The notes below the pieces were generated by a model. It searched no databases, was not told where the DNA came from, and saw nothing but the letters and a program-made list of their open reading frames with translations. A program made the position numbers and the translations under genes. From Blasia pusilla (lineage: Eukaryota; Marchantiophyta; Marchantiopsida; Blasiales), in the NCBI GenBank assembly GCA_050084515.1, contig CM114272.1:57288001-57352000 (forward strand): DNA of 64,000 nt. Reading direction: 5' to 3'. Position 1 is the first letter of the stretch; every line of letters starts with the position of its first letter. Shown in pieces: positions 9,616 to 19,400 of the stretch.

Positions 9616-10249
9616 GTAAGAGGAGAGGAAGAGAGGAGAGAGGAGAGAGGAAGAGAGGAGAGAGGAGAGAGGAAACTACCTTCAACCGAAATAGATACTT
9701 TTTTTTGAAGAGAGTTTCCGTTGGGTTGAAGAGAGGAAACTTTTGTGTGAATTTTTGCACTTTTTGTTCATTTATTAAACAATCCCACAGTTTTTTTTTC
9801 CTCTTCCATATTTTGGCAACCCCTGTGAGTCCGACGAGTTGCAAATTGCACAAAATTTACAAAACTGAAAAATCAGTGGAATCATAAGTGTGGAACCAAT
9901 CACTTTTTCCATCCAAGGTCTGGAAAAAATCTATCATTTGCCCCGGGCTGAATAGAGTTCAAGCTCAAAGTGAAGGTTGAGGAAAAATAAAAGTACAATC
10001 TAAAACCTCATTTTGCATCCTCAAAGTGGTTTGTTTAAAATACTTGCACTTCTTTGAGGGATGAAGGTGGTTGGTGGATTCCTACTCCTACCTCCGACTC
10101 TCTTAAAACTACCAAAGAACACATAGTACATGTGCTTACAAGGGAAATACCTTTTTGTCACTTGTCTCTCTTTGGACAAAGTCATCACATGAACATGTGG
10201 GAAAGCAACAGATGTGCACCACATACACCCCTGTGACACTTGAATTTAC
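9616..10249 (-). mobile_element. MULE copy D: 3' terminal fragment with SWIM-finger end
   Basis: Begins with the transposase-side terminus GTAAGAGGAGAGGAAGAGAG at 9616. It contains the 3' noncoding region with one dyad near 9818 and the last codons of the transposase (10239-10021, reverse): the SWIM finger region FPHVHVMTLSKERQ to RYFPCKHMYYV, ending ILNKPL. It breaks at about 10249 (TGAATTTAC) directly into the 3' region of gene X copy 3. The terminus sits within an exon of gene X copy 2, so a MULE inserted there and was later truncated. Confidence 0.7.
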
Positions 10250-10795
10250 GGCAGTATACCTTGTACGCTCTGCAATGTGACATCCATCCAGTATCAATAT
10301 GTGCTTCGTCCTTGGTAATACCATGATGGCAATCGCACAGGTAGTAGGAATCCAACACGTCTGAGAGAAGAAAAGAAGCCTACGCCTACCTTTACGAGTT
10401 GAGGGGAAGGTGCCAAGGGAAGAAGCCCGCCAGACTGCCTCTTAAGTTGGACCAACAGGGAAAGAGTCCGATCAGGCAACCTGTCGGAATCCGACACGTT
10501 GTCTGGAAGTGGTAAAAAGGTGTTGTGGTCAAAAAGTGAAAAGTTGCAAGCAGGAGAAATCCGACGGGTTGCAAAATAGAAGTCATAGACGATCACATTC
10601 GAAAAGACATAAAAAATGTTCAGCAAACTTTTCCAAGCACCACCATCGTTGGAAAAAATCTTCTCCTTTATATCATCCGAAAAAAGCTCGGAACTGTACA
10701 TTTGATCTATTCTATGAAATCTTTTGCCTCATCATCAAAAACTCCCTACTCCAAACGCAGCTGCAGTCAAATTTGGGTCGTTGAGTTCTTTGAAC

Positions 10796-11297
10796 TCACT
10801 CGTCATCGTCCGAGAGCTCTTGCAAAATTACTTTCGGCTTTGCCCTCCCAATTTTCGGAATCGTTGGAAGTGATGATGGAGTCACAACCAATGGTGGGTC
10901 TGGAACCGGAGCTCTCGGCTTCGGTGGAGAGTTGTACGCCCCAACGAGCCTTTCGATGCGCTTTGCCTCCTTGCAAAGGTCAAGCGATTCCTACCTTCCT
11001 CGAGGCAGAGAATGTTCTCGCCACTCTGCCAGCGCCTTTGATACTTGCCCCCTGAAAGTCCCACTAAGTCGAACACCAAGTCACCCGGCCTTGAGCAGAG
11101 CTCGATGAGCGTTTGCATCGGGTGGGCAATTTTTCCTTCCTCCCGAAGTGGGTAGTCTTGTCTTGCATGTAAATTCCGAGGGGAATTGTACAAACGATCT
11201 AAGTTGTACCCATCGAGCATGGATCCACAGGATCTTGGATCTTGAACACCTGGAAATTGTGCTCGGGCGAAGCGCAAAGCACGAGGGAGTGGTCCAT
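10796..11297 (-). pseudogene. Gene X copy 3, C-terminal methyltransferase-like exon
   Basis: Starts at ATGGACCACTCC after an AG acceptor. RPGDLVFDLVGLSG is present, followed by frameshifts, and the same GACGAGTGA end closes it. It is more decayed than the exons in copies 1 and 2. Confidence 0.55.
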
Positions 11298-11846
11298 CTC
11301 AGTAAAGAAGCACGTTGGAAACAATGTCAACAACTAAAGAAGTCGGCTTGAGAACTTTTTCAATTACTAACTTTGGATCAACCTGTCGGAGTTCGACGGG
11401 TTGTTTTATCCCCGACCAACCCGTCGCTTTCCGGACGGGTTGGTCGTGACAAAAATCCGTCGGCTCTCCGTTGTTTTTGTCCGTGAGCAACCCGTCGGAA
11501 GGCGACGGGTTTTTGGCCTAAAGCAGACCATGCTCGGTGAGAGCAACCCGTCACTATCAGACGGGTTGCAGCTTTCCGGAAACACATGGAAAAACCAAAA
11601 GCAACTGCAACCCGTCGGGTTCCGATGGGTTGCAGGTACACCACGGTTTTCCTTGTGTATGTGGGAAAGATGCAAACCGTCAGAAACCGACGGGTTGCTC
11701 TCACCGAGCATGGGTCGCTCTAGCCAAAGAACCGCCGCGCCTTCGACGGGTTGCTCACGGAAAAAAACAACAGAGATTAACACTCATTGAGCCTTACCCG
11801 AATTCGAAAATATATTTGAGATTATACTACAAGAATTGAGCCTTAC
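11298..11846 (-). other. Gene X copy 3 intron with dyad array
   Basis: Donor GGGTAAGG with GT at 11846-11845; a second identical donor lies about 50 bp further in, as in copy 1. About seven dyads occupy 11380-11760, including CAACCCGTCGCTTTCC with a GACGGGTTGG partner. Acceptor AG is at 11299-11298. Confidence 0.7.
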
Positions 11847-12853
11847 CCGAATCTGACTCGTCGCGGATCGGAGTGGGTACTCATTTTTTATGATCCACGA
11901 TTGTGCCGTCCTCCACTTTAGCAACCTCTTGACGCACTGTAGGTTGAAGAGCTCGTCCTCGCTCCCTCCAATCAACACCAAGAAGCAGCCCCTGTCACTT
12001 AGATAGGCGTCTGCAAAGGAGAACAATAGCGCAATTTGGTCATAAGAGAGCTGCACATTCCACTCAAGTACCGCGTCCGACGGATTCTCCCCCCAAAGTC
12101 GCAACCCGAGGGCAGATCAGCGATCAAGAGATCCACCGCAACCTCTTCGACCATTCCATTCACCGTCCAGGCAGCGTGCCCGTTTTGTTGGAGCTTCCGT
12201 CCCAGCGTAGTCAATTTATCGATGGTTGGTGTCGACGCTTGAGAACTGAAGCTTTTCAGCTCATCCAGTAAAGGAGTGAACTGAAGGAGGACGCTTGTCC
12301 AGGTCGTTGTTTGTTTGTGTCTTCCCAAGGATGATGGACTGTATTCTCCTTGGGACAACCCTGGCACCTCTCGCTTCCGCTTCTCCCAAGTCTGCGGACG
12401 GCTTGTCGGGAGTCTCTATGACATCAGGCTCTGGTGGGGTTTTTTTCGCCGAGGACCTGGTCCGACCCTCTCTCCCCGCTCGCCCGGACGATTCCGCCTC
12501 TCGCCTTGAATCTTCAGCCTCTCTTTGGGAAGACTCGGCCTCGGAATTTTTCCCTCCCCTCGCCTTGCCTTTGAGACCATTTGTGGATTTGTCTTTGGCT
12601 GTGCGGACCTTGGAAGCCAACTTAGCTGTCTCGTGGGCTTGCTCTTCCGCATCTCCTCCGAAGAAGTCTTCAGGCTGCACAAAATTGGGGATGTCATCTT
12701 GTCCTGAGGCCACTGCATCATGAAGCACTCGTAAATCCTTATCGGTGATGTCTTCAGGGTCGTTGAACTCAAGCCAAATGGGGCAATTCTCCACCTCCCA
12801 ATCAGACATGTGCTACCCCATCTCCATGTCGTACATGGAGAATATCTCTCCAT
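11847..12853 (-). pseudogene. Gene X copy 3, acidic linker and N-terminal half of methyltransferase-like domain
   Basis: Open from MSDWEVENCPIWLEFND (12809) to beyond 12261, then frameshifted. Another frame (12367-11999) carries LLDELKSFSSQAST, NGMVEEVAVDLLIADLPSG, and a third (12104-11784) carries SYDQIALLFSFADAYLSDRG and the SWIIKNEYPLRS end. DLPSG is the same as in copy 2. The Lys/Ser/Glu-rich linker (SEAESSQREAEDS) looks disordered. Confidence 0.55.
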
Positions 12854-12952
12854 CAGGCAGCGAAGCCCACAATTTCAAGGTCGCGGTAATTTTCCCCTGT
12901 ACTGCATTCTTACACTGGACGAGGTACCTGAAGACCATCCGTTGGGCAGCTT

Positions 12953-13870
12953 TTACTCGAACTGAATCGGCCGTCTGCTCTGTAGATCTCGCTTCTTCTT
13001 TGCTTGATCCCGTTTGTTCCCCTTGATTTCTTTGTCAAGCTCTGCCTGAGGGAGGACGCAAACCTCGAACATTATCTTGAATCCTGGGTTTTTTATTGGC
13101 TTGTCCTGGATGTCATTGAGCCAAACCTCGAAATCTAAAGAACTCTCCAGGTTTTCTTCGTCCGGAATGGGCTCTAATCTTTTGAGCTCCGCTTGCAGAC
13201 CATCCAGCACGGACTTCCCAATAACCCGCAACGCGTTCCAGAACGACCATTCGCGTAGCAAATGGGAGATCACTGGATCGGACATACCCGGAGGATGGTG
13301 TGCCGCCCTCTTCTGGGCCTCTATGCCCTCGAGACTGATTTTCATCAGTCGGATCCTCCTAAACTTGCTTATGCCGGACAACGCAAACCGATGCATGCGA
13401 TCCAGGGACACTTTCTCCCCAATCCGACCTTGCGGATCTTCATCCCTTTTCCGTTGGCGCTTGATAATCGCCTTCAGCTCCTTGTAGAACTTCGGACCAA
13501 GTTCGGGGTTGAGACTGCTGATGTATCGTTGCATCTTGCTCGCCGTGTATTTCGTGGTTGCAGATACTGCAGCTTGGATGAATTTCGCGCACTCAAACCC
13601 AGATACTTTCTCCCTCCGCTCCAGCTCCAATGCAGCGCTCTTCTTCGCGGCCTGTATCTTCGACCAGCAAAGGATGGTTACGGCCGCATCTTGGGAAATA
13701 AACTTATTTGCCCAAGTTTTCTTTTTTATCTGAGCACCCTTTGCAAGCATCTGATTTACAAGGGCGTCGCCCAAGAACCCCTTGTACTCTCCCGGGTGCG
13801 TCGTAAGCACCTTCTTCACCGATCGCAGTCCTGGATCTAGTGGTGGGTGACATTCCCCTCCGATACAATC
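12953..13870 (-). CDS. Gene X copy 3, helical exon of unknown function
   Basis: An open stretch of about 305 codons after a GGATGTGCAG acceptor (AG at 13872-13871). It is rich in Lys, Glu and Leu, with several predicted helices (LGDALVNQMLAKGAQIKKK, KIQAAKKSAALELERREK, FYKELKAIIKRQRKR). No domain is recognised. Copy 1 (1-567) matches its second half. It ends in a frameshift near 12953. In bacterial ParB-methylase fusions the region between the two domains is often variable, so this may be lineage-specific. Confidence 0.5.
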   Translation of the reverse strand, partial: DCIGGECHPPLDPGLRSVKKVLTTHPGEYKGFLGDALVNQMLAKGAQIKKKTWANKFISQDAAVTILCWSKIQAAKKSAALELERREKVSGFECAKFIQAAVSATTKYTASKMQRYISSLNPELGPKFYKELKAIIKRQRKRDEDPQGRIGEKVSLDRMHRFALSGISKFRRIRLMKISLEGIEAQKRAAHHPPGMSDPVISHLLREWSFWNALRVIGKSVLDGLQAELKRLEPIPDEENLESSLDFEVWLNDIQDKPIKNPGFKIMFEVCVLPQAELDKEIKGNKRDQAKKKRDLQSRRPIQFE

Positions 13871-14623
13871 CTGCACATCCAAACTCAACCCATCAGAAAA
13901 TTACATGGGTTCCTGCAACCCGCCGGACTCTGACGGGTCGTCACAGCTCAAGGTCGGATTCTAGGAACGAGCTAAATGATGCAACCCGTCGGAGTCCGAC
14001 GGATTGCGTTCAGATTTGCTAATGCCTGGTTTCAACCCGTCGGACTCCGACGGGTTGTGCAATTGAACATACTAACGTGAACATAGCAACCCGTCGGAGT
14101 CCGACAGGTTGCGCAATTGAATGGAAACTTGCAATTTGACGCAAAATTTGCTAAACCAACTTCCGAATGCAACCCGTCGGACTCCGACGAGTTGATTTCG
14201 GCCAAAAACAGTTTCGAGTCAAGCAACCCGTCGGACACCGACGGGTTGCTTTGGGCAAAAAACATACTAAACCTGCGGTCAGTCGAACAACTCGTCTGAG
14301 TCCAACGAGTTGCTTTCTTCAAAAAACATCCTGAAAAGGCGGCGAGTCGAGCAACCCGTCGGACTCCGACGGTTTGCTTTGGGCCAAAAACTTATTAAAT
14401 CTGTGGTCAGTGGAACAACTCGTCGGAGTTCGACGAGTTGCATTCTTCAAAAAACATCCTGAAAAAGCGTCAAGTCGAGCAACTCGTCGGAGTCCGACGA
14501 GTTGCTTTAGGAAAAAAAAAAACCTAACCTATTCATCAATTGAGCAACTCGTCGGAGTCCAACGAGTTGCGTTTGGCCAAAAGCATCCCAACAACAATCC
14601 CGACCCAGCAAGAAGATACTCAC
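13871..14623 (-). other. Gene X copy 3 upstream intron filled by dyad array
   Basis: GTGAGT donor at 14623 (reverse) after the ParB-like exon, and CAG acceptor at 13871. About eleven dyads (near 13915, 13981, 14034, 14083, 14167, 14223, 14287, 14347, 14412, 14477, 14540) lie 50-70 bp apart. Five to six use the variant arm CAACTCGTCGGA with the matching TCCGACGAGTTG, so both arms changed together. Simple joining of donor and acceptor does not keep frame in this copy; an indel is likely. Confidence 0.7.
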
Positions 14624-14800
14624 GTGTTCATGGCATGCATTTCCATCTCCACCGTCGCCGTGTGATGAGGGAATGGATGAAGGACCACTGCCTTCACGCA
14701 AAAATGTGCCTCCAAGGAGTTGGGCCGCTCCTCTGCAAACTTGGTCCACGCCATGAACCTGTGATTTCCATCCCAGATGAAGAAATACAGATTCCTCATC
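14624..14800 (-). pseudogene. Gene X copy 3, ParB/sulfiredoxin-like domain remnant
   Basis: The reverse frame reads SWMRNLYFFIWDGNHRFMAW, then TKFAEERPNSLEAHFC, VVLHPFPHH and ends MHAMN before GTGAGT. WDGNHR-x-MAW fits the DG-x-HR signature of the ParB/Srx fold (YxLIDGxHRLxA). The upstream half of the domain, seen in copy 4 (56762-57035), is missing here and was probably deleted between this segment and the coiled-coil exon. Confidence 0.55.
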
Positions 14801-14809
14801 CAGCTGAAT

Positions 14810-15196
14810 TCATCGGGGACATTTCCCGCATCTCAACACTTTCGGTTGGACGGGCAGGCTATCGTCAATGGCTATCGCTTTTTCCCTCCTCGCTTTAGCC
14901 AATTCTTCTCTCCTCACCGACGCGTCCAGACGCTTATTTTCTCTCTTTTTGTTGGCGATCCTTTTCTTCAAGGCCTGCGACGTCTCAGCCTCTGCGTTCT
15001 GTCTATCGAGCGCCTTTTGAACACGTCTCGCAAGAAGCTCTTGGTTGTGCATCTCCGCTTCCCTTTCCCGCTCCTCGATTTCCTGCTGCCTAATTTCATT
15101 CGCCGAACGAGGCCCTGGAGATGCTGACGCAGGAGTCCTAATGGACTTCGGAGTGAAGCTCCCAGACTTGTTGGCTTGTGATTTTTTCCTCATCAT
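14810..15196 (-). CDS. Gene X copy 3, N-terminal basic coiled-coil exon
   Basis: I chose the ATG at 15196 (MMRKKSQANKSGSFTPKS) because it is the first ATG in the open frame downstream of the TATA box at 15484. About 128 codons follow: a basic, Ser/Pro-rich start that could act as a nuclear localisation signal, then a long charged heptad-like stretch (QQEIEEREREAEMHNQELLA, VQKALDRQNAEAETSQALKK, KKRENKRLDASVRREELAKA), then DDSLPVQPK. This is a likely coiled coil for dimerisation. There is no match to a named family. Confidence 0.5.
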   Translation of the reverse strand: MMRKKSQANKSGSFTPKSIRTPASASPGPRSANEIRQQEIEEREREAEMHNQELLARRVQKALDRQNAEAETSQALKKRIANKKRENKRLDASVRREELAKARREKAIAIDDSLPVQPKVLRCGKCPR

Positions 15197-15483
15197 TTTT
15201 TCCGGAAATGCCTCCACCTATGTCCACAATGAATCGCTTGATCAGTTGCCTTGTTGATGTCGAGATGAGTCGCCTTGATGGGTAGCTCGAATCGTCTCGC
15301 GATCGTTCAGTCGAACCGTCTCGCTCTTGTTTGGTCGAACCATATCGCTCTCGTTCCCTCGTATCGACTCGCGATGACTCGCCGTGTGAAACGCCCCTTG
15401 GTATCGATCGATTTCTAGCTGCAAGGGAGAGAGAGGAATGGAGATCGCGAAATGAGAAACCGGAAATGAGCGATTTCTGCCCT

Positions 15484-15490
15484 ATTTATA
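15484..15490 (-). promoter_or_regulatory. TATA box of gene X copy 3
   Basis: The reverse strand reads GAAAAGTATAAATAGGG followed by TCGCTCATTTCC. The same block (GAAAAGTATAAAAGG, TTTCGCTCATTTCC) occurs on the plus strand at 44350-44385, so it is a conserved promoter of the element rather than chance. Confidence 0.6.
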
Positions 15491-15559
15491 CTTTTCTAGC
15501 CGTTGGGTCCCGTCGTCCTTTCGACAGCGACGTGCCGGAGGTTACAGAATTCCGGAGGT

Positions 15560-16165
15560 GAAAAATGCCAACCCGTCGGAGTCCGACAGGTTGCGCGCCT
15601 CCGCCGTCCTGGGTACGTCGCCACGTGCGCGAGCAATCTGTCGGAGACCGACGGGTTGAGCGCCTCCGTCGTCTTCGGACAAGAACGCGAGTAACCCGCG
15701 CAACCCGTCGGAGACCGACATGTTGCGCGCCTCTGCCGTGTTCGGACAAGAATGGGACGTACCCAGGAAATCCGTCGGAGATCGTTGGGTTGCATGCTTT
15801 CCTCGTCAAAGGTTAAGAACGCGGGCTTCCCGCGCAACTCGTCGGAGTCCGACAGGTTGCACACTTCCTTCATGTAAGCATCACAAGGCAGGGCCCTTGC
15901 GCAACCCGTTGGAGGCGACGGGTTGCACGCCTCGTTGTCTTTGGGCAAATAGGTGCGGCACCCACGGAACTCGTCGGAAACAGACGATTTGCACGCCTCC
16001 AGCATCTTCGGGCAAGAAGGAGCGGTATCCGAGCAACTCGTCGGAGAGCGACGTGTTGCCAGCTTCGACCATGTTTGGCAGAAGCGTGCAAACCGTCCGA
16101 AGCCGACGGGTTGCAGGCTTTGGTTAGCTTGGGTTAATTGTTGAGTTACCAGGACTCCGACGGGT
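15560..16165. repeat. Dyad array between the divergent gene X and MULE promoters
   Basis: About ten dyads (near 15568, 15632, 15702, 15765, 15835, 15901, 15967, 16034, 16090, 16150), most with GTCGGAGTCCGAC or GTCGGAGACCGAC centres. The spacers resemble each other (GCGCCTCCGTCGTCTTCGG, GGACAAGAACG), giving a tandem unit of about 66 bp. It is placed between promoters facing left (15484) and right (16342). Confidence 0.8.
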
Positions 16166-16341
16166 TCCAACAACATGAAGTGTGCTTCGCAACCCACATC
16201 TCTGCTTCCCAAATCAGGTAACACATTGCAACAGAATTGAATGTGTTGCAACAGAATTGGATCCATTGTGTCAGAAAATGTCACCTACCGAATTCATCTT
16301 GTCAGTAAAAATCTGTCAGGAGTATCTATTTTCCTATTCAC

Positions 16342-16396
16342 TATAAATTAAAAATTCTCATTCTCATTCTCATTCTCATTCTTTTTCTCATTCTCA
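16342..16396 (+). promoter_or_regulatory. MULE copy A TATA box and ATTCTC microsatellite leader
   Basis: CACTATAAATTAAAA (TATA at 16342-16348) is followed by about six ATTCTC units and then the ATG at 16424. Copy B has the same arrangement on the minus strand (TATA 43413-43407, GAGAAT units 43378-43406), so TATA plus hexamer leader is a family trait. Confidence 0.6.
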
Positions 16397-16423
16397 CCCT
16401 CCTCCCGTACAAAATTTCTGGGA

Positions 16424-19400
16424 ATGGATAATTATGTTAAGCTCACTTGTGGCAGTCATCTGGCGGCCCTTCCTCAATCAGAAATCATTCGACCCCAAGC
16501 TCGTGAGTCTTTCATAGCAGTGGATGAAAATTTTCTGTCTGTTTGATTTCTTCTCCAAATTGGAACCATCTTTGTATCCAAAGATGTTAGGGTGGATGGT
16601 ACGGAAGACATAATAGGTGAGACAATCCAGCTAGTGACCTCAGACCGTAAAGTATGGAATATCCTACCTCAAGCAAATGGTCAATACAGAGTTTACGGCC
16701 TGCCCCTGAATTCGTCTGTTTCCCAAGTAGACGGTCTAGAATTTCCTAGTGCTCCGAGCTCTACGTTTGCAACTCCAAGCTCTGCAGATCCGGCTTCGAC
16801 TCCAACTTCACACGCTCGTATCAATGTTCTTCCTGAAGAGATTCTGGATGTTATCAACGTCAGTGGATCTGTCAGACACCAATCGAGCCCTCTGTCTGCC
16901 TACTTGTTCCTCTTGCGAGTATCAGACAATAGTTTGCTTTCGTCTCTGGCCTTGAAAATGTTCAAGCACATTCTTGTCGATGAGCTGCCGCCCACGTACG
17001 ATGGTAATTGCATTTTTGAGTTGCCTCCACTGGCTGCTCTTGCTCAAAAGAAAGATGGAGGACGCCTGAAGGGTATGGACAGAAAGTCTGATTGTCATCG
17101 ATGGTGCAGGCTTCAACGGACTAGTGCTTCAATTCCAGATGGTCCTTGGATTGTCTCCCGCCGCCAATGCTTGGGAGCCTTGGAGTGTAGAAGTCCAATA
17201 TGCCCATATCTAGAGCGCAACGGGTGAGTCAATACGTCGCAATTCCCCCCCAAGAATGCAGAAACTCCATACGAGGTCGGTGCCACCATACCGCCGGGAG
17301 GCCATCGATGTCCTCATTGTCAGGCATCGCCCTTCTGCGTTGGAGCGTGTCCTGCATACATATTTTTCATTGTCCACGACTTGGGCTCCACGTCAGAGTA
17401 CACAAGGCTGGCAGTTCATGTTGGCTCCCACACTCATCCTGTGACCGATGCAATTCACACACACATCAAGGAGGATGTGGCGAAGAAAGTAGCCGAGGTC
17501 TACAGAAACTCTCCGGGTTCAAAGCCCGGAGTGATCAAGCTCACAACGGCATCACAAATTTGTGAACAATTGCTTGGAATCCCTGGACAGGGTGAGATCA
17601 CGGCGGTTGAGGAGAAACAACTCTGGGAAAATCTCGCATTTCTCGCTGATCCTGAATGCTTCCGGAATTTGCTGCGTCAAATACGAGTTCAGGATGTAAA
17701 GACAGCCAAAATGGATGCCATCGCCAGAATCAAGGCCAACTCCAGATTTCCATTCATTCAGAGATGGCATTTCATGGGCCAAGGAGGCGAGGGATCCAGG
17801 GCTTATGTCTTCAAAATGTCAACCACAGGTCCGTTGAGTGGCCTCGATCTTATAGATGGAATGAGGGAAGGGGAAGATCTTTACGGGAGCTGGGTAAGCT
17901 TTGATATTTGCAACAGACTGCTGAACGGATGGTTGACGATGGGTGCTCACGTTTATGACCATGTGGAGAAGGGACTCAAAACTATATTTTTCTGTGAAGT
18001 AAAGGCAGAAGACGTTGGCAGTTTGAAGATGTGCTGGTTATTGTTATTGGAGGTGGTGAAGGAAAACAAAAGGCCACCTCCGGAAATTTATGGGTTTATG
18101 GCAGACAATGCACAACCTGGGTGGATTGCTATCCGGGAAGTGTTCTGGGGTGGAGAGGTTCAACCGGAGAGGGAAAGGTCGGATGCTTTCCATTGGCAAC
18201 AGTCTATGACCCGTTACACCAAATCTTGCATCAAGCAGAATAAGAGGAGAGAGCATGTCACTCTACTCCAACGTTGCAAGGACAGCAAAACCTTGAAGCA
18301 GGCCATGGAATGCCAGGAAGAACTTCATGGATGGTGGAGGAAGCATGCGATTGAGGGGAAGTACAAAGAGTTTTGCTCTTGGTTGAGTTGGTGGACTGTA
18401 CGTATGAGACAATAGGGAAACTTCATGCGGCACCGACGGGTTGCATCCAGATTTTTGGTGCAACCCGAGTGTGCAACCCGTCGGGGCCCGACGGATCGTA
18501 GAGTCGTTCATGGGATGCCTCGGCCTTGCAACCTGTCTGGTTCCGACGGGTTGCAGTAGGTGGGTTTAAGGTTACAACACGTCGGGACCCGACGGGTCGC
18601 AGAGTCGTTCATGGGATGCCTCGGGCCTGCAACCCGTCTGGTTCCGACAGGTTAGCTTATTTATTTGACTCATGAGTTATTTTTGTTCCCTTCTAACATT
18701 GCCGTCGTTGCAGGAATTGAACGTTCATGAAAATGCCCTCTGCCCCAACACAACTGGAGCATAAAGTGTTCATTCCTCCTGGAGGTCGTCACAAGCATGC
18801 CAACGAATTTCACTTGTGGAGGCATGCCAACAAGACCAGGCAAGAGCAATGCTACAGTCTGCAGCATCCCATATCTTCCTCACAAAAGACATAACAAAAG
18901 GAAAGGGGCCGTCGATCTAGGAGCTCTATGTCAGGGCGGCTGTGAGATCTGGTGATGAAAAAATGTATGTGGAAGCCTTCAACCGGTGCGTAGCTGGAAC
19001 TCCCCTCGAGCAAGACGTACACATTGGTGGGGATATTCGTGGGCGGGTTTCAAGACGCCCCCCTGAGATGGTGGTAGAGCAGTCCGAGCGAGACTCGTGG
19101 AGACTAGATAAGTATCTTGACTTCAGGCAGGTGAAGAGGCAGCATCGAGCAACGAATCCGGTGATTGATTTGGATGAGGAAATGACGCCGCCCAGGTATT
19201 CGGGGGACCCCGAAGTCTTATCCGGTTGCCATTGGAGCTCCGGGGAATACCCCCATGATTTGGCCCATCGCCGCAGGTACGCACTTCACTCAAGACGAAG
19301 TGGACAATCTTATAAGTGCGGTTTTTGCATCAGAGATGTGGGAAGTTCGGAGCATGTTCGCATTACAGAGACCTTCGCATTTCGTATTCAACCCAAGATT

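Larger units (their letters stand above)
10250..15490 (-). pseudogene. Gene X copy 3: longest copy, promoter to methyltransferase-like domain
   Basis: On the reverse strand: promoter (15490-15484), coiled-coil exon (15196-14810), ParB-like remnant (about 14800-14624), intron with dyad array (14623-13871), helical exon (13870-12953), linker and methyltransferase half one (about 12853-11847), intron (11846-11298), and half two (11297-10796). A duplicated 3' region follows and is cut at 10250. Frameshifts occur near 12950, 12100 and 11100, so it is not functional as it stands. It gives the domain order of the family. It is divergent from MULE copy A across the array at 15560-16165, as expected for the two-gene element. 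Confidence 0.6.

Noticed and set aside
13905-14590. Rho-independent terminators
   Set aside because: GC-rich hairpins occur in long arrays without T-runs, in intron-bearing eukaryotic DNA.
1-15490. Bacterial restriction-modification system
   Set aside because: No restriction endonuclease, degenerate catalytic motifs, introns with GT-AG borders and association with a MULE transposon. Only a distant bacterial origin of the domain is considered.
15242-16284. Long open frames across the 15.5-16.2 kb array on both strands
   Set aside because: They are produced by the repeated, stop-poor dyad units; the reading frames have no consistent protein pattern and overlap one another on both strands.
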